Assembly (NCBI GenBank): GCA_035610365.1
Contig: CM069432.1
Coordinates: forward strand, 26,598,354-26,662,353
Source: Aquatica leii
Taxonomy: Eukaryota > Arthropoda > Insecta > Coleoptera > Lampyridae
Direction: 5' to 3'
DNA: 64,000 nucleotides
How positions within the stretch are numbered: the first letter of the stretch is position 1; each line of letters opens with the position of its first letter. A program made the translations under genes and the position numbers. Below the pieces are notes generated by a model. The model saw only the letters and a list, made by a program, of their open reading frames with translations. It had not been told where the DNA came from and did not search any database. This document shows, one piece after another, positions 43,790 through 56,234 of the stretch.

Positions 43790-44642
43790 GGGTGAAGTGG
43801 ACACAATCACGTCACCACGAAAGGACCGGTTCCAACATATTGCTTCAACTCGGGTGTCTGGACATCGACAACTTTGACAACCTTTAGCAGAAACTGCGTA
43901 TCCTAAGAAATTCATTTGATTTTAGCCTAAGACGCACTTCGATAGATTAATGACTACACTGTATTCTTGCAGTCTGTGGAAAAGTTGGGGTAAATGTTCT
44001 GAATGTTGTTCGGGCGACTCTAAAACTATGAGAATGTCATCTAGGTAAGCGTACGCGAAGTTCAACCCTCTCAAGACGTGATCTATAAAATGCTAAAAAC
44101 TTTGTGAAGCATTACGAAGACCAAAACTCATGTGTAAACTCATACAGCCCAAAAGGTGTAGTATTTGCCGTCTTAGGGATGTCCGCTTCGTGTATTGGTA
44201 TTTGATGAAATGCTCTCACCAAGTCGATCGTAGGATTTCTGGGTAGCTGTTGTCCAAAATCTTCTATATTCGGGATAGAGTAATTATCGTAGATGGTGCG
44301 TGCATTTAGAGCACAGTAATCTCCGCACGTACGCCATTCTTGATTTTTCTTCACAGTTAGATGCAGAAGAGAAAACCAGCACGATTTAGACTCTCGAATT
44401 ACGCCAAGATCGAGTAAATGCCCAAATTCTTGACGTGCAATTTGGTGTCGTTTCGGTGCTAACCTACGTGGTCGGGCAGTTGCTAGGGGCTCGATTGTCG
44501 TGTCAATGTGATGTTCGATGGGGTATTTTCTCGTCGAAATTTTCCAGGAGGGACGTATTGATTCTGGAAACTTTTTCAGAATGTTATGAAATTCGGTATT
44601 ATAGTCGACGGGTTTAATAGCGCTGACTATTGAGGTAGACAT
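43790..44642 (-). pseudogene. gypsy reverse transcriptase
   Basis: A 176-codon frame (44642-44112) runs through the linker (FHNILKKFPESIRPSW) and RT fingers: RRLAPKRHQIARQEFGHLLD, GVIRESKSCWFSLLHLTVKK, WRTCGDYCALNARTI and YSIPNIEDFGQQL. It then has IDLVRAFHQIPIHEADIPKT with the first palm Asp, and TPFGLYEF. In the next frame YAYLDDILIVLES (about 44030-44070) contains the intact YxDD box, followed by HLPQLFHRLQEYSVVINLSK and MNFLGYAVSAKG. A frameshift after TPFGLYEF and a stop in the thumb region inactivate it. Confidence 0.85.
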
Positions 44643-45180
44643 GACCGTTTATAAAAAGCGACGTGAGGGGAACAGTTCGCGGCATAGAGCACAAAGTTTG
44701 TGGGGGATCGGAAATGCACAGCACTTTTTCACTGATTCACACTAATGTCTGCACCTGTGTCTATTAAAAATTTTCTTTTGGATGAGTCGGAAAGAGTCGC
44801 TATACCGTCGTTAATCGCCTCTATTCGCGACGGTTGTCGTCATTTCCCGAGGAATGTTCGAAACTACACGGTCGCATGCACTTTGTAGCGTTCGCGCCAA
44901 ATCGTCAGTGATAATAACACTCGCCCAGGTTGTTCGTATTCACGAGTCGTCGATTCCAGCGATTTTGTCCGTTGTTGTTGAAACGTTCAGGAAGTGACAG
45001 GACATCGTTAGAGCTTCGATTTGGCGCAGATCGGTTCCGGAAGTGGGTGTGTGTGTTGTACAAGTTGATCTTCGCCATTTTATCAGCGATGGCGGCCAAT
45101 TTTCCGATTGCCACGCCGTCGGTGGATAAAACACTAAGACAAACACTTCACTCAATGCATTTTGAAAAGTACTTATCATT
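44643..45180 (-). pseudogene. gypsy gag C-terminus and protease remnant
   Basis: The frame at 45114-44905 ends ...NLGECYYH and continues after a stop with FGANATKCMRPCSF, the non-canonical Cys/His finger at the end of gag in the 412/mdg1-like insect gypsies. Near 44740-44790 FFIDTGADIS matches the retroviral-type aspartic protease motif DTGA, and LYAANCSPH follows near 44690. Upstream (45180-45115) a stretch like LAAIADKMAKIN is typical of gag just before the finger. The 5' gag and the LTR were not found. Confidence 0.75.
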
Positions 45181-46835
45181 TTTTTTTAATTTATTTGTAT
45201 TATCTAGATATTGGTGTTTAAGCTTAATTTAATTTAATTTTATTTATTGCTTAAACATAATTAAAAAATACTAAACCTGTTTGCTATCTTTACAATAATC
45301 CAAAAAAAGAACAGATAATTAAAATGTTTTGACTGTAAAGAAACACGTGTATCATTTTTAATTTTTTAGCGTTCATTTATCCATTTTTTTTAAACTACTA
45401 AACAGTGTAATGGATTTCTAAAAATAAAATCGACATATATTTTAAAATTCAGTGAGAAATTTATGTCTGATATTAAATGTAGTTAGTATGTCGTCGTTAA
45501 ATACAACAAAAATCGTTTGCGTTATGTATCTAATTGAAACCTCGCACACTAATAATCGTTCTAAATAATTTTCAATGTTTACTTCACTCATATGTACCTA
45601 GTTATACATGACAGCAAATTCAGTTATCACGTATATAAAAGAACCGTTCACTTAAAGGTGTAATTTGTGCAAAGTGCTTTATTAATTGGTTGATTTTATT
45701 TAATAAATTTCGTCCCGTATCAATAAATAAACAAAACGAAATGAAAACATAAAAACAATAAATCAATGAATCAGAAAATCAATAAAACTTATAATAGTGG
45801 ACTTTAGTTTGTATTTGTTTGCTTTTATTTGTTGACCAATTCATCCATTTGTACAATAAACAATGTAAGTGTGTACATACATATTTGAGAAGAATTTCAT
45901 TCATGATTTTACTTAGTTTTAATCATTCTGTAAATTTGCACTGTAAATCGTTAATAATGACAGCATTTGAATCAAAAACTCAAATAGTAGCGTAAGTTCT
46001 CCTTTTGAGAAATAATTTTAAGTACACATTTACACTATAAATATTTGATATTTTTGTTTATTAACTACAACAAGTTTAAAAGTAAAAATTCGGTATAAAA
46101 CTAATATTATACTGTTAAATATTAAATAGTTTACACATACATTTTTATTTGTTTAATCTTTTATATTGCAGTTTGAGTGTGTACATAAAAGTGCATTGTC
46201 TATGACGCCTTTAAACGATACCACCTCTCAATTTTTATTGTTAATTATGGCAAACAAGATTGTTAGAATTAAATCATAAGTAACATTAAGCACTTTAGAT
46301 AAAATCCAGGAAAGTAATTTGAAATGATCATTAACGTGTTATTTAAAGAAGGATTAAACGCATGGTGTTAGTCATTGAACTAGATAAAACTTAGAAAAAA
46401 TATCAAGACAAAAGAAAAAACACTGGAAATGTTTGTTAATGTAATTATATCAATAAAACGTTTACGCTGTATAACAGAATCATAAATGTACTATAATAAC
46501 ATACAATCCTGTTCGTCATTACGGAGGAAGTTAAATAAACATGTAAGGATAGGAAAGTGTAGATAATTAATTAACGTGTAGGCTTTAAGCGATTTATACT
46601 TTTATTGCCAAAAAATGAAATATGTCTGTTTTTAATCTCTTTGAAGATAATCGTAGAAATATGACAATTATTCATTGTTTTGAAACAATAAATACAAAAA
46701 CATGTGCGTTGTTGTTGTAAAACGTATTTGTACTTTTTACTCTCAAAAAAGTAATGTAAAGTATTTACAATGAACGATCTCATCTCTCAATTAGATTTTT
46801 AGTTAATGTTATATGTGTGATTAAATCTATCTATT
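45181..46835. other. AT-rich non-coding stretch
   Basis: No gene, inverted repeat or LTR was recognised over about 1.65 kb. Base composition is extremely AT-rich. Confidence 0.5.
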
Positions 46836-49352
46836 TGTTACGAGGAATTTCTCGCAACGTAAATTGCTAGCGACTAACTCAGTTGGATTCTGAGATTTGG
46901 GTCGTAAGTTTCGTGCTGCTAAATTATAAAACAAATTAAAAAAGCGCCAAAAGGATTAGAAGCTAGAGTGATAAACACGGTTTAAATCTATCCAACAGTG
47001 AAATAGAATAAATGACAAAACTACAAATATATATTTTTTTTTAATAATGACAGAAGAAAAGATTAAAAGTTAAAAGAATTACGTAGTCAAGACAGAATTA
47101 AGTACCTAAAGAGCAAAAAATAATTCTTTAAAAATCACAGTTATAGCCTTGATGCAAGTCTTGGAGGTTAGTCAACCTTCCACACATAACATTATCGAAG
47201 TACATCCAATAGAACAAAATCAAGTAATAAGTAATTTCGGAGTTAGTCTTTTATTTAATGTGAAACTAGTTACTTCACACCTGTTGGAAATCGCATTTTA
47301 CGTAAATTGACACCCTAAGAACAAAAAAATCTGCATACGTTAATTATGATAATGGCTATATTTAGGTCGTGCGTATTTCACGTTCGACAAATGTACATTA
47401 CATTTGTTACGTGCAAAATTTTCCCCCACGTTGGGCACCAAAATTTGTTACAAGCTTTAGGTCTTACGAACCTTGCAAGGCCAACTCACACAGTCGGAGA
47501 TAAGGGAGGTTCAAGTGAATTATAATTAAGGGCGCCAGATCATTTAGAATTAACACTTCTGCCTCGATCAAGACAGACGGTCCAAACTTGTAACGAATTT
47601 TTAGGTTCGTAATCCTTGTTACTCTGGTGTTCGGGTAACCACAATTAAAAGAGAAAGGTATGTTACCATAAAAGAAAGATTAACAGGTATAAAAACTTTA
47701 ATTTAGTAACGTAGAAGATTAACAGGAGTATATTTAATTTCTCAATTCATAAATGCCAAAAGTATCGGCAACACAATACATAGGTTAAGTCGAGGCAAAA
47801 TAGCGAAAAAAATTTCGTAATAAATATTGTTTGTACACAGCATGCGATACACACAAAATGATTAATGAAATTAACTTAATGGTATTGTAACAATAAACGT
47901 AATTACGGAAATTAACATTAGCCAAAGTTCCGTGAGTGACTTTTCTGACAGCGATAAAATAATTAAATAAACTTACCCACAATCCAGTACCTACTTGTTC
48001 GGAGAAAACGTTTTCCCCGGTAGTAGCTTGGAATAGATATTGAATAGCAAATCGTGTCACACAATAACTCATGAAGATAGGAAACTACAAAATCGTTAAT
48101 AATAATAAATTAAATGAGATATAAAAACCCGTTGTATCGAATGCTATTATTTGCGATTACGAACAGGTGGGTGGTAACGGAATCGACTGGTGTATAAGAA
48201 ATAACATCTCAAAGGTAAATGCTGGTCAAGACTTCGTTTTCGTTGTGGATAATATGCCTTCCAAAATCTTAAGCGTTCGGTAACGGTATTTATCAATAGT
48301 ATTAATTCTTCATTGTTCTTTTAATAAATCGAACATGTGATCAAAGCGTGGCGAAACGGTTATCAAATTAATAAAGAAATTACAAAGGAATCCTAATAAA
48401 CCGGGTGCAAATATCTTACCCTGTGCCGAATAGATTACGATAAATTCGTAATTAACTTATAATTTCCTGTTCATCACAGTGGATGCACTTAAAATCTTTG
48501 GAATTAGGTCAAATTACGACACGGACCGTCTTACGTAGTTGACAGCTTCAAAATGAAAATCCGCAACATGTCAGTAACAAAAAATATCGGCAGAGGGCGT
48601 CAAAACTAGAATATAATTTTAATTCGATATACAGGGTATTACGTTATGAAAATTTCGCACGCAATACATTACTGACAAGTAAAAGAAAAAAGAACACCTA
48701 CAGTCGTCCATGCATAGCTATTGACACGCTTTAACCATCCTCTGAAATCGCTAAGAAAATGAAGTAGGTAAAATTAGATATAGGATCGTATTACACTTAA
48801 ATTGCTTATGGACGAACAATACATTCTAGTTAAATGTGTCAAGCATCTAAGTGGTTTTTACTACTCTTAATGCAGGTATACCTCCAAGGTTTTTTGAACA
48901 TCACACCAATTATAAATATGACCAATTCCCCTAAATTATCTCAGAAGTGGCTTAATTGATCGAGTCCCCTTTTTGTACGTGTTTCTAATTATAGCCTCCA
49001 GCGGAAGGTAGTAGATTAATCATAAATTTCTCCAAATTGGCAGAACACGTAGCGCTATCGTAAATCGCTATGACAACTATTTTTTATATATTTTATAAGT
49101 TCATGATTACTCTAGGAATACTTTCACAAAAACAACAATAATAATACAACCATTTATAACACAGATGCTTGTAAAATTTTACAAGTAAAAACTGAGCGGT
49201 TACGTTAGAACATACACGTGAAGTGTACCACAGCCACCGGAAAATAATTTTAATTTAACAATTATCCCCGGACTCGTGGCGAAAAGTGGGCTTTTCAAGA
49301 ATAAATTTTGTACAGGAGACAAACATCATACTAAAACATGTTTAACATAACA
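46836..49352 (-). repeat. LTR of family D, interrupted by a nested insertion
   Basis: The left edge is TGTTACGAGGAATTT and the right edge TTTAACATAACA, followed by the pyrimidine run ATTCTCCCTCC, which on the minus strand is a purine tract as expected next to a 3' LTR. The left 560 bases and the 48656-49075 part match 52656-53253: GCAACGTAAATTGCTA, GCTAAATTATAAAACAAATT, TTTAAATCTATCCAACA, ACAGTCGTCCATG and TAATTATAGCCTCCAGCGGA occur in both. The intervening 47400-48656 is absent from the second copy. Orientation comes from the PBS-like site beside the second copy. Confidence 0.7.
47400..48656 (-). repeat. Insertion within the family D LTR carrying another LTR and PBS-like site
   Basis: The text ACATT borders both sides of the inserted segment (TGTACATT on the left, AATACATT on the right). 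Inside, CCCCCACGTTGGGCACCA at about 47424-47441 is, on the minus strand, TGGTGCCCAACGTGGGGG, close to TGGCGCCCAACGTGGGG, a tRNA primer-binding site. An LTR-like start, TGTTACAAGCTTTAGGTC, lies beside it at about 47450. It looks like a mostly solo LTR of a related element with a stub of internal sequence. There is no gene. Confidence 0.6.
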
Positions 49353-52300
49353 AATTCTCCCTCCAGCAACATAAAAACCTGAGAAATAGACACTAGCTAA
49401 AGTCAAGAATAGAAATTTAGGCATACGCTAAAGACAAAACCCTAAAATTCAAAATCAACGCAAGCACAATAACACCCAACCGAAGAAGAAAAGTGAATAA
49501 AAAAGGTTTTCTCAGTTCGCTAAGTCTCGCCATCAAATGTGTCCAAAAGTCGCATGAAGTAAAATGATACTTCAAAGAACCAAAAACAACAGAAATGAAG
49601 TATCAAAAAAACGTACTTGTTGAAAGTCGACATCAGTCGTTGCGCTATAAAAGCAAGAAAACGACGCAGCCCCATACACCTCACTGACGCATAATTCTAA
49701 GCAAACCAAAAGAAAAGGAAGAAGTATCGGAAAAAAAAAGTTTAGACTACGGTCAAGGACAACGCCCTAAAATCTCACAAAACTCCATTCTACAGATACA
49801 ACAGACGAAATGAAATTCTTTAACCAAAAAAACCAAACAAACCCAAAGAACTAAGCAAAAAAACCAAGGAAGAAATCTCAATCAAGAAAAGATTCTGATT
49901 AAATGTTGACACAATTCGGACTACCTAGGAAGCAGAGAAAAAAAATCAGCAATCTTAAAGTCACAACTACAAAGTTCCAAAAAAACTAAACAAACAAAAA
50001 AACAAGCAAGAGTAAATAAGAAAGAATAAGAAGCTTCACTTGCTAATCGAAAGTTCGTGAGCCAGTGCTCGTCGTGTTGTAATGTTACCTAGAACCTTAA
50101 AGCCAAAGAACGTGTAACGATTTATTTGATTGTATCCCAAAATAATTTGAAAAGTACAATTAGCTTTGTATTAAAGGAACTGTTGCCTACATTTAAATAA
50201 GTGTTATCATTTAAATTTTGGGATTTTCTTGGTGGGATTTTGATTTCCCCACCATTCTTCGGGTTTTTTTGGAAAAAGGTCATTTTGAAAATATGGAAGG
50301 ACTTCCTGTGCGATCATGATCACCTAAAAGTGAATACAAAAAGGAAGACATTTTTTGTAAGTTGCCGTACGATACGAACCTGAGGAAGAATTGAGGTCGT
50401 ATTCATTTTGTATGCCGAAGATTATACGTGAATTCTCATAATCTGTTAAAGTAGTGCACCTACAAATTTCACATGGTGGACTTGAGGTTTTATTCCACCC
50501 ATCATCATCTGTGAGCCTGCTCATCATCTGTCTGAATGTTTGTCCTCGTTCTTGCATCAATAGTAAATAGTTTATTGTGACGTGTCTCCTTGTTAGTGGT
50601 TGTTACTTAATCGTTACTGACCTGTGGTGTCCTATTCGTTATCTTTAGCATATACTTCAACCGGATATCACTTTTAGGCTTGCTACTGTATGTCACAATC
50701 TTGAGATAAGTCAACAAGTGGACCACGGACTAGTGTAGCTGTCGTCGACTCAGCCCTGACAATCCACCCCGTGTTTGTGGTAACCTGTACACATATCCAA
50801 CATCAAGTAGGTAATAGTACCGAGCGTTACGTTTCTAAAGACAATAATTAGGTGTTATCACGTTATAATAATTGTTTAGATAGTTTACCGTATAAAATTT
50901 ATTGTAGTTATAAAAGGTTAAACCAATTGTGTTAAGCTCGGTCACGTTGAATATACCACGATTGCTTTCCTTCATGTGCGTGATATAGACCGTTATTGAC
51001 GTCATTTAATTTTGCACCATTACCACCATTATATCTTGTAAGTTCAAATTCATTAGTAGTGAATCCATTTTCTAACTGCGCGGTGCTATTGGCGCATTGG
51101 CTGTGGCTCCACGCGCACATTCGGTTGGCATTACTTTGTGTCGCGTTGTAGATTTACATACAGTATGTTTGGCATTTTGTGACGCGAGAAATATCTTTTT
51201 ATATTAAACAAGAATACTGTTGGGAATTGTATTCCTTTTCACCGGCCTCGCCCCTTGTAAGATCTAGTTTCTGTTTTGTCTCCCAACCGCCGGGGTATCC
51301 CAATCCCTGTCCCAGTTCGAGTGCGGTCAGAAACGGATTAGAATACCTTAAGAGCAGAAGAAACTGAAAGAAGAGGAATACTCTAACAGTAACTGATAAC
51401 ATCAAAAATGCCGATTAAGCGGAAGCACATTAAGTACAAGAACCGGCGTTGCAGTCTATTCCAAGCTCCAAACCAAAAACAACAAAACAGATACCTATTA
51501 AACCCGATAAAGCAAGAAAAATGACTGAGAAAGAGAAGAAACATAGTTCCAGTAAACACTAAAGAAAGAAGTTACTAAAAAGAAAAAGTGCCTGAGCAAT
51601 CAACCAAGAAAAAACAAAAAAGACAATTATCTTAAAGACAAACCTTTCTGTCAAACCAGAAAGGAATAAAAGAGACAGAGAAAGGTAAGACAAGATGTAG
51701 ATGTTTGTTTCGTTCTTTTCTCCGTAGACAAAACGAAAGAGAGTGACCAACCCTTTAATGCCCAACCGACCGCTCTAAATGTATAAAAAAAGAAAAAAAA
51801 AACATCACCGTTAGTCATAGAACGAATTTACCACAAGACTTTAACGCCGAAAAGTGGAATAGGAAACTCAAGAAAATAAGAACCAAATCCAAAAGCTTTA
51901 GATGACATACCAATCCCAAAAGGCCGACTAAGCGATATAAATATATACAGACGGAAAGATCTATCCTAAAGTAAGATAAAGAAGAAAGAAACCAAAAGCA
52001 ATTTATCATAAATTTAATCAAAGAATTGAATATCGGTGACAGCAAAATGGGAAAAAGCAAAAAGACATAATTTGAACTCCAACCAATAAGATACCAACAT
52101 ATTCAAAGACTGGAACTACCAAAACCAAAAAACAAAAACCAAAAGAATGGTAAAGTTCAACAGTCGAAAACCCGAAGATGGAAGGTGGTGATCATGGATC
52201 AGTTGTTTGCGTTGGTCCAAAGAAAAAACTAATTTCCACACGCAAGGTTCAGAATAAGAAACGCGCACACGGTTACATAAAAGACCTTTCGCAACACACC

Positions 52301-52633
52301 AACAAGAGAAACGACGAGAAAAAGCAATAACTTCAGACACTAAACCTAAGTACCAAGGATCGGTAGTAAATAAAACGGAAGGAGAAATCTTACTAGCAAA
52401 GTCTACATATGGCTTTTAAACTTTGTCACTGGTCTCTGATGAAAAGAATTACGAGAGTTGATGTTCGACTCCAAACGTTTGCCTAACGATACTAACTGCG
52501 AGATATATGTGATCTCAACCAACGCTAACGGAAGAAAGTAACACTGTGGGTAAGTTAAACGTACTATTAACAATGAAAAGGTAATAGAATCAATAAAAAT
52601 AAAAAAAGTTATAACTGCATATACAAAATCAAA
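49353..52633. other. Non-coding internal region of the family D element, strand-asymmetric
   Basis: There is no recognisable gag or pol on either strand. 49380-50040 and 51330-52350 are extremely A-rich and T-poor on the plus strand (sampled 60-base lines hold 7 T each). The part 50040-51330 has ordinary composition and may be an insertion. It contains two small frames (50324-50560 minus with CEIC/C residues and 51179-51367 plus) with no known domain. Hydrophobic minus-strand frames near 51.6-52.1 kb result from T-richness and are not genes. This resembles a large non-autonomous LTR derivative. Confidence 0.5.
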
Positions 52634-52655
52634 GCACCAAGTTGGGCGCTAAATT
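52634..52655 (-). other. Primer-binding-site-like sequence beside LTR
   Basis: The plus text CACCAAGTTGGGCGCTAAAT reads on the minus strand as TAGCGCCCAACTTGGTG, similar to TGGCGCCCAAC-type sites complementary to a tRNA 3' end. It directly adjoins the LTR edge at 52656, which fixes the element's direction as right to left. Confidence 0.6.
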
Positions 52656-53253
52656 TGTTACGAGGGTTTTTTTGCAACGTAAATTGCTAAATTTGGAGAT
52701 TTGGGTCAAAAGTTTTGTGGTGCTAAATTATAAAACAAATTAAAAAGGCGCCAAAACGGTTAGAAGATAGACACCTTTTAAATCTATCCAACACTGGAAT
52801 AGAACAAATAATGATTTATGTCGTACGTATGTCACGTTCGAAAAATGTACAAATTACTGACAAGTACAAGAAAAAGGAGTACTTACAGTCGTCCATGGAG
52901 ATAGCTATCGGCACGCCCTAACCGTCTTCTAAAATCGCTAAGGAAATGAAGCATAATTAGATAGGACCGTATCACAATTAACTTACTTATTGACACACAA
53001 TGAATCCTAGTTAAATGCGTCAAGCATCCAAATAGTTTTCACTACTCTTAATGCAGGCGTGTCTCCAATGTTCTTTGAATATCACACGAATTACAAATAT
53101 GACCGATTTCCTCAGATTGTCTCGAAAGTGGCTTAATTAATCGAGACACCTTTTTGTACGTGTTAATTATAGCCTCCAGCGGAAAGATTTGAAATAATCA
53201 TAAATCCTTCCAAATTGGCCCAACACGTGAAAGTATCGTAAATCGCTATGACA
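52656..53253 (-). repeat. Second LTR copy of family D
   Basis: It begins TGTTACGAGGGTTTTTTTGC and ends near CGTAAATCGCTATGACA. It matches 46836-47398 plus 48656-49075 without the nested insertion, at about 80-85% by eye. The terminal 270 bases of copy 1 (49080-49352) are not found after 53253, so this copy is truncated on its right side. Confidence 0.75.
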
Positions 53254-53475
53254 ATTCCGAAAAAATCAACGTAAATTAGTATAACATGAAGCTTAACCCA
53301 GATTTGAAGTTCCTTATTGTAAGTAGCTAGTAAATATCCTACTTTAGTAATGTTACTTTTCGAATTTTTTAGAAATGGAAGCTTACAGTTTTCGACTTAC
53401 ATAATAATTAAGGATACTCAATTGGAATCAAGGCAATGTATACAGTAAGTATACAAATTTGAATGAGCTAAAATC

Positions 53476-53927
53476 TGTTACATGCAAAAGATGTTAAAAA
53501 GAAAAATTGTCTAAATAAGGTAACATAAATGAAGAAATTGCATGGAGCTTAATGGAGACGGTCGTAAGTCACTTTAAAACAAATCCGTGAAGGATTGGGA
53601 AAGTCAAAATGCATAATCAAAATAAAAAAAGTCTCAAACAAATGAGCTCCAATATTAATAATGACTGCCGGAAATAAATTATAAAATGTACTTAAGACGC
53701 ATGACAATAACATCGACCTAAATGATTCATGTGCATACGCACTAAACATGTGCTTACTAAATTACAATTTACACTAATAAAATAAAACTAAAACAAATTT
53801 AAAAACATGATAAGTTTGATAAGTTAATGCGAAATTACTCAAATGTAAAGAAGAAAAAATTAATAAAACAAACCCAAATGTCTAGTCGTTCACAACAGAT
53901 TACTCACAAAACCAAACGACGGTTACA
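53476..53927 (-). repeat. Short copy of solo LTR family S
   Basis: The edges TGTTACATGCAAAAG and CAAACGACGGTTACA are those of the 36921-38865 and 58593-60311 copies. Near the left it has GGTAACATAAATGAAG (GGTAACATAAACGAAG in the others). At 452 bp it lacks most of the centre. Flanks AATC and AAAC differ by one base, so a target duplication is only suggestive. Confidence 0.65.
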
Positions 53928-54480
53928 AAACTGAACTATGGGTTGGACTGAAACTAAAATATTAATAATGATTTTTAAATGGAACTAAAGGCTTAATATG
54001 ATTAATAGAACATAATTAATAAAGCTGAAGCTATAGTAGATAGAAATATAGATAAATATGTATCACAGGTACAATAAGAGTCCCAAATTAATTACGTTGA
54101 ACAGTAAGTCAAGTAAATTACACCCAAAACGACACTTGATAGGAAGCTGTTCACAGTCTAATTTGAGCGAAAATTTGCAGTCACTATACCTGGCTGAAAC
54201 GATTTAATAGATGCAAGATACCATTATCAGAAAAATAATGCGTTCACTTTTTGTAGTTGAGCTTAAAGAAAAGCCTATAGTATCTACCAAATTTGTTGTA
54301 AAAAATTTTAAATTAACGAAAGCAAAATAGTTTCAGGTAACCACTATATGTGAGTATTGAGTAGAAAAAAAATCGCTTTAATATTGTCAATGCTAGTAGA
54401 ATCTTCATTTCATTTAAATTGCTAAACGCGTAATAATAACGGTGTAGAATTTAGCAGAAAGAATGTTACATTGGTTTTCG

Positions 54481-55372
54481 TGTAACCTAAAAAATAAGCA
54501 ACGGCTAACACAGTTGTCCCGGAGAGATAGTCGCAGGCCTTATGATGCTAAATTATAGATTAACTCTAAAATGATGCAAAAACTATGAAAGATTAAATTA
54601 GGGAGATATCGTTTAATTTTACCCGTAGCTGAAAAAGAACAAATAAAACGACCGAAGTAATAACACAGAATATATATTTATTTTATCACAGACAATAATC
54701 CCAAGTAGGTACATAAATATAATTAGGTAAATTTTCCAAACGTTAATACATGGGTCGGAGAAAACATAAGTTACGCCCTATACTGGACAACAGGTCGTAC
54801 AGTAAACTGACCTTGTCGGTCTAAACTTTTACATTCGAAGAAGGAATGACTTTATATTCCCAAATTTAAAATCGCAAAAGTATATAACAAAAACAATTGA
54901 AGCCTTAGAGACTCAACGCGCACTGCATACGACTTTGTGATACTCAAATACATACGGCGTTAACACAAATAAATTTGGTTTTCAAAGTATGCAATCATTT
55001 GAGATAGCAAAAATTTTTCTTAAATATCCCACCTGTTCGTTATCTTTACCGATAAAGGCAACGTGTAGGGGGTATGGAAATCCGCTATAGACAATTAGGA
55101 AAGAATCAAATTAAACCCCCAATATAGACAAATCTAACGATTTACCCCGACTAAGCTTCCACTAAATAGTCACAAAATTAATTCGCATATTCACGTAAAA
55201 TAACCTAATGGGGAAACCCTCGTTGAGCGTAAAGATACCGCTAAGAATGGTCCTTGTTATACAAAACGTTAACGGGAAATAAATTCGTTTAACAGCCGGC
55301 TACGAAAAGTGGGTCGTGTCGAGGGACAAATTTTAGACTCAAAATATAAACTACCAACTTTTTAACATAACA
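54481..55372 (-). repeat. LTR-like sequence related to family D (family E)
   Basis: The left edge TGTAACCTAAAAAATAAG is followed by CTAACACAGTTG and ATGATGCTAAATTATAGATT. It recalls the family D LTR (CTAACTCAGTTGG, GTGCTGCTAAATTATAAAAC). The right end CGAAAAGTGGGTCGTG ... TTTTTAACATAACA matches the end of the 46836-49352 LTR (CGAAAAGTGGGCTTTT ... GTTTAACATAACA). It is 892 bp, has no partner in the window, and contains no coding sequence. Confidence 0.55.
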
Positions 55373-56234
55373 AGAAATTACGTACGGTTAAACGGATAAG
55401 GTTTCTACTAAAACACTACTCACAGCAAATGTCAAAAGAGAAATGACAAGGAACGATCACCACCGCGGATATTGAATTACTCTGAGATATCCAACCAGTG
55501 GTGTCCACGTACGAGTGACACGACAAAAATGTTTTTAAAGTACGAAAATGTGAAACACTTTTACTAGTAATACGTAACAAGTAAATCCCAATTGATTCGT
55601 TTATATAAAATTTTCCAATAACTTAGTAGGTTAATACGTAGAATAATTCTCCAATTCATACAATTATTACGCACGAGCACTACAGCCAAGAAAGTGTTTA
55701 AAGTAACTATTAACGGTGTAAATCACGAGGTTAATGAATGAGGTACATAATATGCTACAACCATGCAAAAAATTACTTCCATAATCCCAAACAGGATTTA
55801 ATCTTACCCTGACAAGATTTCCTAAAGATATACTCGTTTTTTCAACACGCCATTTAATGAGCAATGGTTTAGAAAAATTATACAAAAATTTTGGCAGACA
55901 CAAAACGATGTTACTCGTGTGCAAGTTTGAATGTATTTTTGAATTTGCTTGTTTGTTACCAACCTTTTTGTTAATACGTCACTACGGCTAGCTGAGATGT
56001 CGTTGAGTAGGCGTGGTTATGAATACTATAATAAAAAAGTGAAGGCGTCATTCCTTTGTACTGGAAAAATCGTTGGTTCGGAGACACCAAGGGTACTTTC
56101 GAACCCGCTGTCCAAGAAATAACAACTAGCAACAGAGAACGAATAGAATAAATTCTATATAAACTCATCCGATGCAATATGAACGTCCCGAAAATATGTT
56201 AACAAAGTGAGAAAACCCCATATTCTTTCATTTC
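55373..56234. other. Non-coding stretch
   Basis: No gene was seen. Minus-strand frames at 55667-55924 and 55971-56177 lack known motifs. The region separates an LTR-like relic from a mariner fragment. Confidence 0.45.

Larger units (their letters stand above)
36590..45180 (-). mobile_element. Composite: minus-strand Ty3/gypsy element split by a solo LTR and an R1-like LINE
   Basis: Read right to left, pieces of one gypsy element appear in proper order: gag end and protease (45180-44643), reverse transcriptase (44642-43790), RT connection and RNase H (39345-38866), integrase (36920-36590). Between RT and RNase H lies a plus-strand LINE (about 39.8-43.3 kb). Between RNase H and integrase lies a solo LTR (36921-38865). 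The order and shared orientation support one original element with two later insertions, although two different gypsy copies cannot be excluded. Confidence 0.65.

Noticed and set aside
46831-49081. CTATT on both sides of 46836-49076 as a solo-LTR target duplication
   Set aside because: The LTR appears to extend to 49352, judged by the match of its end to 55290-55372, so the CTATT pair in AT-rich DNA is probably chance.
51559-52060. Hydrophobic minus-strand frames resembling membrane proteins
   Set aside because: They come from the extreme T-richness of that strand. There are no charged loops, domain or start evidence.
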